Translations under genes and position numbers: made by a program | DNA from: Gordionus sp. m RMFG-2023 | Taxonomy: Eukaryota; Nematomorpha; Gordioida; Chordodea; Parachordodidae | Assembly (NCBI RefSeq): GCF_954871325.1 | Contig: NC_088778.1 | Location: 3,505,743 to 3,569,742, forward strand | DNA length: 64,000 nt | Direction: 5' to 3' | Notes under the pieces: generated by a model | Databases searched by the model: none | What the model saw: only the letters and a program-made list of their open reading frames with translations | Told to the model about the DNA's origin: nothing | In this document: positions 12,525 through 27,300 of the stretch, piece by piece | Layout of the letters: every line of letters starts with the position of its first letter | Position numbering within the stretch: the stretch's first letter is position 1

Positions 12525-15500
12525 CAATTTAATATTATGAATTATTTTCTATAAGAAATATCAACTATTTATATATAAAAGTTTCACCATCTATTAGTGT
12601 AATATTTAAAATAAATGCTATATATATTTAAATATTTCTTTTTAACATTTTGTAACTATATAAACACATTCATGTTAGAAAATATAAAATTTATATAAAA
12701 TTTTAAACGGAAAAGATGCTTGTAGATAAACTACTAAATTTTATGTTATAGAATCAAATTTATTCCTTTGATTATATTAATGCATATTATTATTTATTTA
12801 CATTTTTAATGATCTCCATCTGTTTTCCTAACTAAATTTTTATGTTGTCAGTGTAATTATTAAATAAAATGTGAATCTTAAGGATATAAAAATCATTATC
12901 GTATTAGCTGCATTAGAATATTCTTTTTTTCTATACAAAATATTACATAACTAACATAATGATTCATGACTATATTATATTTTATGTATCAATTAGGCAG
13001 TAGTACTTTTGTTGATGATGAAGATAGTAAATTTATTATTTATAAAAATTTATGAAATACGTAGAAAAATATAATTTAGTTTTGATTAAATGAATCTATG
13101 AAAATCAACTAATTAAGCAATTGTGTAATAAATTTCTTGTCAAACTTGTAAATATAAATATTTATTTAAATTTTAAAGAAACATATTATCCATAAATTTT
13201 ATATCTCGATACCAAAATTGTAATATCTAAACGATTAAATTTAAGATATTGTTATTAAATTACAATACAAATAAATGGCAAAATTTTATGAAAGTTGCGT
13301 GGGACTTGGTTTTTTGATCAGGCCTGGCTATGTCTGCAAAAAAAAATTTGCCAATGTCTACCCCATATTTAAAATTCAAAAATTTTGATTTATTTTTAAT
13401 TTAACTCAATATAATTCTTATCACATTAAATTTGATATTATTGCAATAATTTTATATCTTTTTCTCCTAAATTTTAATAAAAAGCATATTTAGTACCATA
13501 TACACAAACTAACTAATTACCTATCAACCCGTCATCCTTCACGGGTTATTAGCTAGTATATATATATATAATATTTAAATAAATTGAACCAAATCGATTT
13601 AGTGTTGAATATTAAATTTTTGAAAACTTCACATTAAACCTATTTAAATATAAAAATTTTATCATCTAGTGTTAATATTTCAAATAAATACAATTTCAAT
13701 ATTAACACATATCTTAACATTTTGTAACATAATAAAGACCTTCATGTTAGAAAATATTAAATTCATTTAAAAATTATAGTAGAAGGAAAATAAAATAAAC
13801 AAGTGGGAGGTTTTAATAAGGTTTTTTAGAAATCATATCTATTAAGATTTCATTTGAACTAACTAAATCTTATGTTTTAGAATATATTTTATTCCTTCAA
13901 TTATAATAATAATAATTATTTTTTAATATATTTTTTAATAAATTATCGCTTTATTAAATATTTCAGCAATTAAATCAAAAATAACACAAACGTCAACTAA
14001 TAAAATTTTAACTTTATGCTTAAATTTAGAATATTTCTATAGTTAATTTCGTTTCAAATCAATCATATGCTTTAAATATATTATAGTTCTAATCAGAATA
14101 AATAAATAAACAGCATATTTAGCTAAATCGATTAGAATTGATATTTTAATTTAGAATTTTTTTATAATAGATTCCATATAAAGCAACTACTTAAGCAATT
14201 GCTGGAATAAACTTATTGTCAAACATATTGTAAATTTAAATCTTTTATGTAAATTTCAAAAAAAAAATAATGTCCATGAATTTTATATTACAATACTAAA
14301 ATTATAATATCAGAAGTAATGCGAAATATAATAAGCGAATATAAAAATGAGAAGAGAGTAGTCATCTACCATATAATTCTTTATTTATATTTGGTGAAAT
14401 AGAAAATGTTTAAGATAAATGAAAAATTTGGTATATAACTACTGTTAAATTAATAATAACTTCGAAACACATTGAGGTGTATTTTATATTTTAATAAGTG
14501 AACAACATCAATATAATTTTCTTTCCTATTAATTAAAAGACTCTGGATCTAGTTCAGGAGGTAATTTTTTTCTAAATATTTTAACTTTATTTATTAATAA
14601 CGAATTATTAGCTGAAACATATAAATACAATTCTTATAACATATGATAAACATTCTAAAATGATTAAATCTTTACTGAACTATTTTTTATTTTTACTTTA
14701 CAAAACCTGCAACTCCTTTAAAGAGTATAAATATCCAAATGTTTGGACGTATTATTTAAGAAAATTTGTCTAAATCGTGTCTATTTTCCAAATATGATAA
14801 TTTAAATATGCCCTCACAATTAAATATCAAAATTTATTCATGTTCTAAATGATATTATATGATTAGCTTTAAAATATATTATTTAAATACATTTAATAAA
14901 TCGATATAATGTTGTTAACTTTTATATAACTTCACGTTAAACCGGTTCGTAATGCATTTATCTTCATATTTTTAAAATGTAGGTTTTTCTAATGATTATC
15001 AAGGGTGCCAATAACCATTTCAACATCATTCTTTTTTTAAAGATATAAAAACAAATTTGAGGATACTCTTCAAATTTTTGGTGAGGTCGAGTCCCTGAAC
15101 CTACTACCAGTGACACAACTGATTATTATTTTATATCTTAAATAAATAATTGCTGATTTTATCAATACTATTACACATCAATATCGTTAGCAAGCAAAAT
15201 ATTATAAATTTTTTCCATTAAATATTAAATAATTTTTAGTTCAAACAATTTTCACTATAAATTATTATTTAATCTTTAGATTTATATAATTTTTAATAAA
15301 TTATCGCTTTATTAAATGATTCAGCAAATACATCAAAAATAACAGAAACGTCAACTATAAATATTTTAACTTTATCGCTTAAATTTTGAATATTTCTATA
15401 GTTAATTTCGTTTCAAATCAATCATATTCTTAAAGTATATTATAGTTCTAATCAGTATAAATGAATAAACAGTATATTTAGCTAAATCGATTAGAATTGA

Positions 15501-17339
15501 TATTTTAATTTAGAATTTTTTTTATAATATTACATTTATTATTAAAATATAATTTATATAAATATCTTTGTCTTAGAAAATATTAAATTCATAAAATAAA
15601 GCTTACTAGGAAAGAAAATAAATATATATCTCAAATGATTAATATACTTATAATAAATTAAGAATAAAAATAATAAATTAAGATAAAATATGTCACAGCT
15701 TAATTATTTTTATCTATAGAGTATTCAATATATTTTTCATTCCTATTAAGTAAAAGAGTCTGGATCTGGACGTTTTTACATATTATTTAAAGAAATCTTT
15801 CTATAACAATGTCTATTTTCCAAATATAATAATATAAATATGATCATATAGTTTAAATTTATTATGGTTTCTAAATAACTAATATCATATGATGAGCTAT
15901 AATATATATTATATTTAAATAAATTGAAACAAATCGATTTAGTATTTAATATTAACTTTTAGGAAATTTCCCTATTAAACTATTTATATATAAAAATTTC
16001 ATCATCTATTGGTGTTAATATTTCAAATAATTGTAATTTTCAGACCTTCATGTTAGAAAATATTAAATTTATATAAAAAATACATTAAAAGGTAAATAAA
16101 ATAATTATGTGTGAAATATTAATATGAGGATAAAGATAGTAAATTTATTATTTATAAAAATTTATGCAATAGTGTAAAGAAATATAATTTAGATTTAATT
16201 AGATGAATTCATACAAATCAACTAATTAGTAAATTGCTGGTATAAACTTCTTGTCAGACTTGTCATTGTAAATTTAAATCTTCTCAATGAATTATTAGAA
16301 CATCGAAATACCAAAAATATAATATTTAAACAAGTAATGAGAATTATAATAAGTAAATATAAATATGAAAATAGAGTTGTCATCTACTATATAATTCCTT
16401 ATTTATATTTGGGGATGTATAAGATAAGATTTATGATAAATATAAAATTAACTATATAACTACTGTTAAATTATAAATTACTTCGAAACACATAAAGATG
16501 TATTTTGTATTTTAATAAGTGAACAACATCAATATAATTTTCTTTCCTATTAATTAAAAGGCTCTGGATTTGGTTCAGGAGGTAATTTTTTTCTAAACAT
16601 TTTAACTTTATTTATTAATAAAGAATTATTATCAGAAACATTGATAAATACTATTCTAAATACATATGATAAGCATTCTAAAATGAAATTCTACTACTGA
16701 ACTACTTTTTATTTTTACTTTACAAACCTACAACTCCTTTAAAGGTTATAATATCTAAATGTTTGGATATATTATTTAAATATAGAATTTATAAATAACA
16801 ATCTATTTTACAAATATAATAATTTATATATGCCCTATAGTTAAAATTTATAGTTCAAAGTGACTTATTTATTAGTTGTCTATTTAACAAATATAAAAAA
16901 TTATATATGCCCTTATAGTTAAATATAATAATTTGTTCTAGTTCAAAGACTTATTTATCATTTGATAAGCTTTAAAATATATAATATTTAAATAAATTTA
17001 AGAAAATCGGATTAGTTGAATTTTAACTTTTATATAACTTAATGTTAAAGCAGTTGTTAATGCAAATTATTTCAATATTTTTAAAATGTAGGAATGGAAT
17101 CCTTGCCTAGCCAAAACTAGGGTACTTGTGTCAGGAGCGGACTGACTACGCTAAGGCCTAGTGGGTATTTATATAGCGGCCTCATTTATACGGGGGCTTC
17201 TCACTTAAATGGCTTCTTTGATTGACATGATTTTTATTACTTCTTATTTTTTGAAAATAAGTTCAGTTTTACACTTTTAGTAAAAAAAAGAATAATATTA
17301 TACTATAATCATATATTTTATTTTAAAAAAATGCACGTG

Positions 17340-17730
17340 ACTTTGAGGTATTCACGTAACTGCGAATTCATTTAACCTAATCATTGCATGAACTTTAACC
17401 TCTTTACTTTAGAAGTCAAGGCGGTTATTAACGCATCCATTATTTGATAAATAAATTAATAAACCACCTTTTAAAGGGTCGTTCTATTAACATTCTAGAA
17501 CACCTTATTCTAACCTATGATAACCTCAACGCTAGCTGTTCTAACACTGTCCTTTGGGCCATGCCCAAAATATGACTCATCCTTCCTTATCAAAAACAAC
17601 AAAGCTAAGAGTGTCAGAGAAAGATCATCTAATATAAAAACCATTTGTTCTCAGCCAACTTTAACAAAAAATTATATAAAGATAACTACTGACCCTCCCC
17701 CCCCCCCATTCATGAATAAATTTTGGTAAC
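17340..17730 (+). pseudogene. unassigned coding-like remnant (X2)
   Basis: Base composition here is less extreme than around it. The plus strand has a short frame (17517-17729) whose copy in X4 (38283-38552) is longer and reads LINKLINQFLKKGRFINILE and STVLWAMVKSLYDYPSLSKT. I do not recognise the family. Three copies (here, 26892-27282, 38283-38660) keep similar protein-like composition but shift frames, so it is a decayed gene piece, probably from a mobile element. Confidence 0.4.
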
Positions 17731-17748
17731 ACTACTGTAGGATGATTA

Positions 17749-18218
17749 TTAAGCTTTTAAAATAAAATAAATTATTAAAATAAAAATATTTGTATATTCC
17801 ACAATCTCCTTAAAAACCTTTGATAATGTATTAATTTTTTGCAGTAGAAAAAAATATTTGTTAAATTTATAATTTAAGTTTTCATTATAGACGATGTTGT
17901 GTGTTAATATTTTATCATTTTGTAAATTTTTCATTGTACCTCTGATGTAAAAATTATTACTTTCATATTATTTTGAGATACACATCTTGAAAAATCTGGA
18001 GCATCTGAGTATATAATGCGAGATACAAATATTTTAAAGTCATCTGATGTGGCATCTTGGGTTGAGTTTATAAAATCATCGCCAATAAAAAATAAAAAAT
18101 ATAATCTAGCGCATTTAAATAAAATCACGTTATCGAAATTACCATTAATCTCAAAATTGGTAATTATTATTATCGGATAAAATTGATTATAAAGAATACT
18201 ATTGGATAAATTTGTCAT
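17749..18218 (-). pseudogene. unassigned coding-like remnant, minus strand (X2)
   Basis: A 95-codon frame (17931-18218) reads FDNVILFKCARLYFLFFIGD and DATSDDFKIFVSRIIYSDAP. A further frame follows on the same strand (17749-17934). X4 holds a diverged copy (38700-39160) where parts of the same peptide survive. The product is unrecognised. Conservation of wording between diverged copies hints at coding ancestry. Confidence 0.35.
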
Positions 18219-18420
18219 ATTATTTAAGGATTATATATAATAAAATATATTTTTTTGTTTACATATATTTATTTATTTAAAAGTTGATGAAGATATTTAT
18301 TATTTTTTATAATAATTTATTAAAATAGAGTAATATAATTTACACAAGCAGTCATATGCATAATTAATTTTTTTGCAACAATTTATTTTATTCTCAATTT
18401 TATAATTTTTTTTTTTTAAG

Positions 18421-19003
18421 GTATAAACTTTTTATTAAGAACTTTATAATATTTAATACATTGAACGTTAAAAGTAAAACATATATACGTAATTTAAAAA
18501 AATATATATATTAAAAATGTCATGTAAACTATTTATATAAAATCTATAAAAAAAACTGTATAATAAAAAAAATAAAATAATTAGAATAGTAAATTGTATG
18601 TTGGGTGGGAGGAGGTCAAGAAAGAGAGCCATGGATGGCAATGCAGTTAGATCTGCATATATCAATAGATATGCGCTGTCTGAGATAGAAGCCTTCATGA
18701 GGGTCACCAGTGATGGCGCGGATTTTTTTACCGAGGATTTTGAAGAAGGTTAGGGCATGATTGCCAAAAGACCCGGTTGTGTCGGATACGATTGGTATGA
18801 GATTGCAATTTGTTAGGGAAGTGTATTTATTAATTTTCGAGTTTTCAGCTCGCATGAATGAGTTCTTATTAAAGGAGGGAGCAAATCGGTCGATGTAGTC
18901 CCATGCTAATGGAATTCCATTACTCCAGGGTATTAATGTCAGCCCATCTGGACGTATATTGTTCTCGGTTGAGAGGCCACAGGGTTCGTAATTTATTTTT
19001 AAA
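18421..19003 (-). mobile_element. LINE-like insertion, 5'-truncated (X2)
   Basis: X4 shows the empty site: CAATTTTATAATTAATTTTT joins directly to AAAATATCTCAAATCG near 39340-39370. In X2 about 583 bp lie between the same flanks. The coding strand is minus, so the AT-rich 3' part faces left and the truncated 5' end lies near 19003, the usual pattern for target-primed reverse transcription. Flanks are T-rich, so a target duplication cannot be defined. Confidence 0.65.
18613..18993 (-). pseudogene. C-terminal end of a LINE-type reverse transcriptase polyprotein
   Basis: There are 126 open codons on the minus strand with stop at 18613. Motifs in order are RPDGLTLIPW, WDYIDRFAPS, RAENSKINKYTSL, IPIVSDTTGSFG, TGDPHEGFYLRQRISIDI and RSNCIAIHGS. 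This matches, from memory, the C-terminus of invertebrate RT proteins with the pattern RPDG.t..PW..G..lvWD, FiPvavETlG.wG, and TGepRs..fL.QRiS.aiQRGN. The RPDG...WD part may be an endonuclease-like site; that is inference. Only this terminal piece is present. Confidence 0.6.
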
Positions 19004-19087
19004 AATATGTCGAATCGAATTATTACTAGGAAACAATTTTATGAAAAATGATTAATAATTTTTTTTTAAATTACAAAGATTATTCCT

Positions 19088-21726
19088 AAGAGTAAAGCTA
19101 CAGAAATTAGAATGACGGATCTCATTCATATTATTTTACGGTTGTAAAACCCCTCAAATGAATTTCAGATGTTAAAATTAATTCCTTTTTTATGAATCCT
19201 TAATTTGCAGTAGGTGTTACAGTGACTATAGGCAGATATATTATAATTTGAGGCAAGATTATATATTTCTTTAAAGAATTTCTGCAGGAATCACAAAGCC
19301 ACCTTTTAATTTTTAACGAAAGAGAATTCAATCCAGGTAAAGTTCCTGAACAAGGGAAGCCGTTAAAATTAAGATATTAGGGTTTTTATTAAACATTACT
19401 TTTGAAACGTAACTAGTTATAGATACATTCCATTAAAATATAGCTAGTTTCAGTTACAGTTATATTTCAAAAGTAATTTCGATATTATTGAAATTAAGGT
19501 TAAAAATATATTTATTGTTATAAATAATAGGGCAACTAGGTAATTCTGCATTCCTTTTTTATTATGTAAAATTGGAACAAACATATTTATTCGTTAAGAC
19601 GTCATCGCCGAACAACAAATTGTGCTAAAGGCTGGCATTATGGAATTAAATCCCAATGCATTTTGTCACTCGACATTATGAAAATTTTTAAAGGGAGTCA
19701 TAAAGATATACAAAAACAGATGACTATACTTTGTTATATTGGGGAAAACACTTTACCTCTCAAAGAGTTATGATAATATAAAAAAAAACTACATTATCTA
19801 TTTTTAATTCTGGAATATTAACTATTTTATTTTACATTTTTATAATTTATATTTGTGTTATATTGATTTATGATTACTTACTACAAGAGGATAAATCAAA
19901 TTGCCTTATGGCTGTTGTTAATAGATAAGATGATAATTTAGTAAGAATATGGACGTTAACTTATCCCCAGAACGACTATAGATCTCAATGTATACTAACA
20001 ATTCTAATCGCTATAGAAAAGACAAAATAGTTAGATGAATAAATTATTGCCTACAAATAAAATTTTATAACACATTTCTTTCTTAAATTTCTATAACTAT
20101 ATAAAGACCTTGAATTAGAAGATATTAGATTCATAAAAAATTTAATTAGATAATAGGATTAATGAGTATATTCGGTAATATTAATAACTACCATCTAGAA
20201 AAATCAGAAATTTAAAAATGATGATATAAGATAAAAATTTTAATGATTAATTTTTATTATTAAACAATTAATTTAATAGTATCAAAATAACGGACTAGGG
20301 CGTTTTTTTAAAAAAATAGTTATATTGTCACTAAAATTTTGTGAATTATTTTTTGACAACAAAAATGTTCAGAAAATGAATATTTTTAAATATTATGGAT
20401 TAAATAATATATATTTATTTTTTTATTCAACCATATTTATATTGATAAATTAATTTTTGAATCTTTAGAATTATTATTTTATTTTCAGTAAAATTTTGTT
20501 ATATTTAATATTTTAGCTACCACATTAAGAGCAACTCAACTAACAAGTATAATTTAATATTTGTGAGTTAAATTTGGAATGTTAATAATTGTATTTAAAT
20601 AATCAATAGTTATAATTTAAATAAATTATTTTATTAAAAAATCTATTTCTTTTATATAAATATTGTCAGTAAATCATTGTTAATTTTTTTAAGCAACAGC
20701 AACACAAACAAAATCTTCAGCAAGTATAATATTTCAATAATATACAATTATTTTTTAATCAACTATATATATTGATAAATTAATTTATAAATCTTTGGAA
20801 TTATTATTTTATTTTCAGTTAAATATTATGATATTTAATGTTTTAGCTACCACATTAAAAACAACAGATCGACCAACAAGTAAAATTTAAGATTTATGAG
20901 TCAAATTTGGAATGTTAATAATTGAATTTATATAATCAATAGTTATAATTTAAATAAATTAAAAATTTATTTCTTTTATATAAATATTGTCGATAAATAT
21001 TGTTAATTTTTTTTAAGCAACAGCAACACAAACAAAATCTTCAGCAAGTATAATTATATTTCAAATATTTCAATAATATATAATTATTTGTTATTCAACC
21101 ATAATTATTGATAAATTAATTTATAAATCTTTAGAATTTATTTTATTTTCAGTTAAATATTATTATATTTAATGTTTTACCTACCACATTAAAAACAATA
21201 GATCGACCAACAAGTATAATTTAATATTTATGAATAAAATTTGGAATGTTAATAATTGAATTTATATAATCAATAGTTATAATTTAAATAAATTATTTTA
21301 TTAAAAATTTTATTTCTTTCATAAGAATATTGTTGGTAAATCATTGTTAATTTTTTTAAGCAACAGCAACACAAACAAAATCTTCAGCAAGTATAAATAT
21401 ATTTCAAATATTTCAATAATATATAATTATTTGTTATTCAACCTTATATATTGATAAATTAATTTATAAATCTTTAAAATTATTATTTTATTTTCAGTTA
21501 AATATTATTAAATTTAATGTTTTAGCTACCACATTAAAAACAACAGATCGACCAACAAGTATAATTTAATATTTATTAGCTAAATTTTGAATATTTATTT
21601 ATTAATTGGATTTAACTAATCGATAGTTTTACTTACAGGGTTTTCCATTCAAAAAATGACCAAATCAAAAAAGAAAAAGGTCCGATAAAAAGGGATAAGA
21701 TCTGATAATATAAAAGTGTTACGATC
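19088..21726 (+). repeat. 3' third of unit X2 (diverged partner of 28640-31142)
   Basis: It is homologous to 28640-31142 and to 39420-41880, with scattered substitutions and indels. The X3 partner lacks about 137 bp present here at 19680-19816; X4 retains that block (about 40010-40140). The contrast with the identical 6.9 kb next to it is sharp. No gene is seen. Confidence 0.75.
20345..21605 (+). repeat. 340-bp satellite, 4 monomers (X2)
   Basis: There are four monomers of the same repeat. The GACCAACAAG-type marker lies near 20538 (diverged) and at 20871, 21205 and 21550, giving spacings of 333, 334 and 345 bp. Confidence 0.8.
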
Positions 21727-21884
21727 AAAAAAGGAAAAGTGTCAATTTAAAAGAAAAAGTGCCAATCAAAAACTAAAATTTTCCATTAAAAAAAAGGAAA
21801 AATGTCAGTTTTTCTTAATTCAATATGTTAGTCATATATTAAAAAGAAACTCTATAAATTTACATTATAAAAACAAATCCCATC

Positions 21885-22076
21885 TGTTATATTTGAATGT
21901 TTATATATATTTTACAAGGTTACGCTATTTGAATTATATATTTCTTACATTTTATATTATCTTATGGAGGTCAATGTAATTGCATATTAGTAGTAGTTAA
22001 TTGACATAATTATAAAAGACTATATATAGGAAACAATTTTATAATAAAGTATCTATTGTTTTGACTATAAAACCAT
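21885..22076 (+). repeat. LTR copy at the start of unit X3
   Basis: It is identical to 12333-12524, from which it lies exactly 9,552 bp away. It belongs to the recently copied 6.9-kb block. Confidence 0.6.
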
Positions 22077-25000
22077 CAATTTAATATTATGAATTATTTT
22101 CTATAAGAAATATCAACTATTTATATATAAAAGTTTCACCATCTATTAGTGTAATATTTAAAATAAATGCTATATATATTTAAATATTTCTTTTTAACAT
22201 TTTGTAACTATATAAACACATTCATGTTAGAAAATATAAAATTTATATAAAATTTTAAACGGAAAAGATGCTTGTAGATAAACTACTAAATTTTATGTTA
22301 TAGAATCAAATTTATTCCTTTGATTATATTAATGCATATTATTATTTATTTACATTTTTAATGATCTCCATCTGTTTTCCTAACTAAATTTTTATGTTGT
22401 CAGTGTAATTATTAAATAAAATGTGAATCTTAAGGATATAAAAATCATTATCGTATTAGCTGCATTAGAATATTCTTTTTTTCTATACAAAATATTACAT
22501 AACTAACATAATGATTCATGACTATATTATATTTTATGTATCAATTAGGCAGTAGTACTTTTGTTGATGATGAAGATAGTAAATTTATTATTTATAAAAA
22601 TTTATGAAATACGTAGAAAAATATAATTTAGTTTTGATTAAATGAATCTATGAAAATCAACTAATTAAGCAATTGTGTAATAAATTTCTTGTCAAACTTG
22701 TAAATATAAATATTTATTTAAATTTTAAAGAAACATATTATCCATAAATTTTATATCTCGATACCAAAATTGTAATATCTAAACGATTAAATTTAAGATA
22801 TTGTTATTAAATTACAATACAAATAAATGGCAAAATTTTATGAAAGTTGCGTGGGACTTGGTTTTTTGATCAGGCCTGGCTATGTCTGCAAAAAAAAATT
22901 TGCCAATGTCTACCCCATATTTAAAATTCAAAAATTTTGATTTATTTTTAATTTAACTCAATATAATTCTTATCACATTAAATTTGATATTATTGCAATA
23001 ATTTTATATCTTTTTCTCCTAAATTTTAATAAAAAGCATATTTAGTACCATATACACAAACTAACTAATTACCTATCAACCCGTCATCCTTCACGGGTTA
23101 TTAGCTAGTATATATATATATAATATTTAAATAAATTGAACCAAATCGATTTAGTGTTGAATATTAAATTTTTGAAAACTTCACATTAAACCTATTTAAA
23201 TATAAAAATTTTATCATCTAGTGTTAATATTTCAAATAAATACAATTTCAATATTAACACATATCTTAACATTTTGTAACATAATAAAGACCTTCATGTT
23301 AGAAAATATTAAATTCATTTAAAAATTATAGTAGAAGGAAAATAAAATAAACAAGTGGGAGGTTTTAATAAGGTTTTTTAGAAATCATATCTATTAAGAT
23401 TTCATTTGAACTAACTAAATCTTATGTTTTAGAATATATTTTATTCCTTCAATTATAATAATAATAATTATTTTTTAATATATTTTTTAATAAATTATCG
23501 CTTTATTAAATATTTCAGCAATTAAATCAAAAATAACACAAACGTCAACTAATAAAATTTTAACTTTATGCTTAAATTTAGAATATTTCTATAGTTAATT
23601 TCGTTTCAAATCAATCATATGCTTTAAATATATTATAGTTCTAATCAGAATAAATAAATAAACAGCATATTTAGCTAAATCGATTAGAATTGATATTTTA
23701 ATTTAGAATTTTTTTATAATAGATTCCATATAAAGCAACTACTTAAGCAATTGCTGGAATAAACTTATTGTCAAACATATTGTAAATTTAAATCTTTTAT
23801 GTAAATTTCAAAAAAAAAATAATGTCCATGAATTTTATATTACAATACTAAAATTATAATATCAGAAGTAATGCGAAATATAATAAGCGAATATAAAAAT
23901 GAGAAGAGAGTAGTCATCTACCATATAATTCTTTATTTATATTTGGTGAAATAGAAAATGTTTAAGATAAATGAAAAATTTGGTATATAACTACTGTTAA
24001 ATTAATAATAACTTCGAAACACATTGAGGTGTATTTTATATTTTAATAAGTGAACAACATCAATATAATTTTCTTTCCTATTAATTAAAAGACTCTGGAT
24101 CTAGTTCAGGAGGTAATTTTTTTCTAAATATTTTAACTTTATTTATTAATAACGAATTATTAGCTGAAACATATAAATACAATTCTTATAACATATGATA
24201 AACATTCTAAAATGATTAAATCTTTACTGAACTATTTTTTATTTTTACTTTACAAAACCTGCAACTCCTTTAAAGAGTATAAATATCCAAATGTTTGGAC
24301 GTATTATTTAAGAAAATTTGTCTAAATCGTGTCTATTTTCCAAATATGATAATTTAAATATGCCCTCACAATTAAATATCAAAATTTATTCATGTTCTAA
24401 ATGATATTATATGATTAGCTTTAAAATATATTATTTAAATACATTTAATAAATCGATATAATGTTGTTAACTTTTATATAACTTCACGTTAAACCGGTTC
24501 GTAATGCATTTATCTTCATATTTTTAAAATGTAGGTTTTTCTAATGATTATCAAGGGTGCCAATAACCATTTCAACATCATTCTTTTTTTAAAGATATAA
24601 AAACAAATTTGAGGATACTCTTCAAATTTTTGGTGAGGTCGAGTCCCTGAACCTACTACCAGTGACACAACTGATTATTATTTTATATCTTAAATAAATA
24701 ATTGCTGATTTTATCAATACTATTACACATCAATATCGTTAGCAAGCAAAATATTATAAATTTTTTCCATTAAATATTAAATAATTTTTAGTTCAAACAA
24801 TTTTCACTATAAATTATTATTTAATCTTTAGATTTATATAATTTTTAATAAATTATCGCTTTATTAAATGATTCAGCAAATACATCAAAAATAACAGAAA
24901 CGTCAACTATAAATATTTTAACTTTATCGCTTAAATTTTGAATATTTCTATAGTTAATTTCGTTTCAAATCAATCATATTCTTAAAGTATATTATAGTTC

Positions 25001-26891
25001 TAATCAGTATAAATGAATAAACAGTATATTTAGCTAAATCGATTAGAATTGATATTTTAATTTAGAATTTTTTTTATAATATTACATTTATTATTAAAAT
25101 ATAATTTATATAAATATCTTTGTCTTAGAAAATATTAAATTCATAAAATAAAGCTTACTAGGAAAGAAAATAAATATATATCTCAAATGATTAATATACT
25201 TATAATAAATTAAGAATAAAAATAATAAATTAAGATAAAATATGTCACAGCTTAATTATTTTTATCTATAGAGTATTCAATATATTTTTCATTCCTATTA
25301 AGTAAAAGAGTCTGGATCTGGACGTTTTTACATATTATTTAAAGAAATCTTTCTATAACAATGTCTATTTTCCAAATATAATAATATAAATATGATCATA
25401 TAGTTTAAATTTATTATGGTTTCTAAATAACTAATATCATATGATGAGCTATAATATATATTATATTTAAATAAATTGAAACAAATCGATTTAGTATTTA
25501 ATATTAACTTTTAGGAAATTTCCCTATTAAACTATTTATATATAAAAATTTCATCATCTATTGGTGTTAATATTTCAAATAATTGTAATTTTCAGACCTT
25601 CATGTTAGAAAATATTAAATTTATATAAAAAATACATTAAAAGGTAAATAAAATAATTATGTGTGAAATATTAATATGAGGATAAAGATAGTAAATTTAT
25701 TATTTATAAAAATTTATGCAATAGTGTAAAGAAATATAATTTAGATTTAATTAGATGAATTCATACAAATCAACTAATTAGTAAATTGCTGGTATAAACT
25801 TCTTGTCAGACTTGTCATTGTAAATTTAAATCTTCTCAATGAATTATTAGAACATCGAAATACCAAAAATATAATATTTAAACAAGTAATGAGAATTATA
25901 ATAAGTAAATATAAATATGAAAATAGAGTTGTCATCTACTATATAATTCCTTATTTATATTTGGGGATGTATAAGATAAGATTTATGATAAATATAAAAT
26001 TAACTATATAACTACTGTTAAATTATAAATTACTTCGAAACACATAAAGATGTATTTTGTATTTTAATAAGTGAACAACATCAATATAATTTTCTTTCCT
26101 ATTAATTAAAAGGCTCTGGATTTGGTTCAGGAGGTAATTTTTTTCTAAACATTTTAACTTTATTTATTAATAAAGAATTATTATCAGAAACATTGATAAA
26201 TACTATTCTAAATACATATGATAAGCATTCTAAAATGAAATTCTACTACTGAACTACTTTTTATTTTTACTTTACAAACCTACAACTCCTTTAAAGGTTA
26301 TAATATCTAAATGTTTGGATATATTATTTAAATATAGAATTTATAAATAACAATCTATTTTACAAATATAATAATTTATATATGCCCTATAGTTAAAATT
26401 TATAGTTCAAAGTGACTTATTTATTAGTTGTCTATTTAACAAATATAAAAAATTATATATGCCCTTATAGTTAAATATAATAATTTGTTCTAGTTCAAAG
26501 ACTTATTTATCATTTGATAAGCTTTAAAATATATAATATTTAAATAAATTTAAGAAAATCGGATTAGTTGAATTTTAACTTTTATATAACTTAATGTTAA
26601 AGCAGTTGTTAATGCAAATTATTTCAATATTTTTAAAATGTAGGAATGGAATCCTTGCCTAGCCAAAACTAGGGTACTTGTGTCAGGAGCGGACTGACTA
26701 CGCTAAGGCCTAGTGGGTATTTATATAGCGGCCTCATTTATACGGGGGCTTCTCACTTAAATGGCTTCTTTGATTGACATGATTTTTATTACTTCTTATT
26801 TTTTGAAAATAAGTTCAGTTTTACACTTTTAGTAAAAAAAAGAATAATATTATACTATAATCATATATTTTATTTTAAAAAAATGCACGTG

Positions 26892-27282
26892 ACTTTGAGG
26901 TATTCACGTAACTGCGAATTCATTTAACCTAATCATTGCATGAACTTTAACCTCTTTACTTTAGAAGTCAAGGCGGTTATTAACGCATCCATTATTTGAT
27001 AAATAAATTAATAAACCACCTTTTAAAGGGTCGTTCTATTAACATTCTAGAACACCTTATTCTAACCTATGATAACCTCAACGCTAGCTGTTCTAACACT
27101 GTCCTTTGGGCCATGCCCAAAATATGACTCATCCTTCCTTATCAAAAACAACAAAGCTAAGAGTGTCAGAGAAAGATCATCTAATATAAAAACCATTTGT
27201 TCTCAGCCAACTTTAACAAAAAATTATATAAAGATAACTACTGACCCTCCCCCCCCCCCATTCATGAATAAATTTTGGTAAC
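26892..27282 (+). pseudogene. unassigned coding-like remnant (X3)
   Basis: It is identical to the X2 copy at 17340-17730, within the 6.9-kb duplication, including the run of eleven C near its end. Confidence 0.4.
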
Positions 27283-27300
27283 ACTACTGTAGGATGATTA

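Larger units (their letters stand above)
12175..19087 (+). repeat. 6.9-kb segmental duplication, copy 1
   Basis: It matches 21727-28639 at a constant offset of 9,552 bp with no difference found in the lines and reading frames compared. The match includes an 11-C run at about 17697 and a TA-repeat at 13557. The left edge is abrupt: an AAAAAA shared by both copies at 12175, with unrelated sequence upstream (Y1 interior here, unit H-end sequence at 21726). The right edge passes at 19088 into sequence that is homologous but visibly diverged. Confidence 0.85.
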
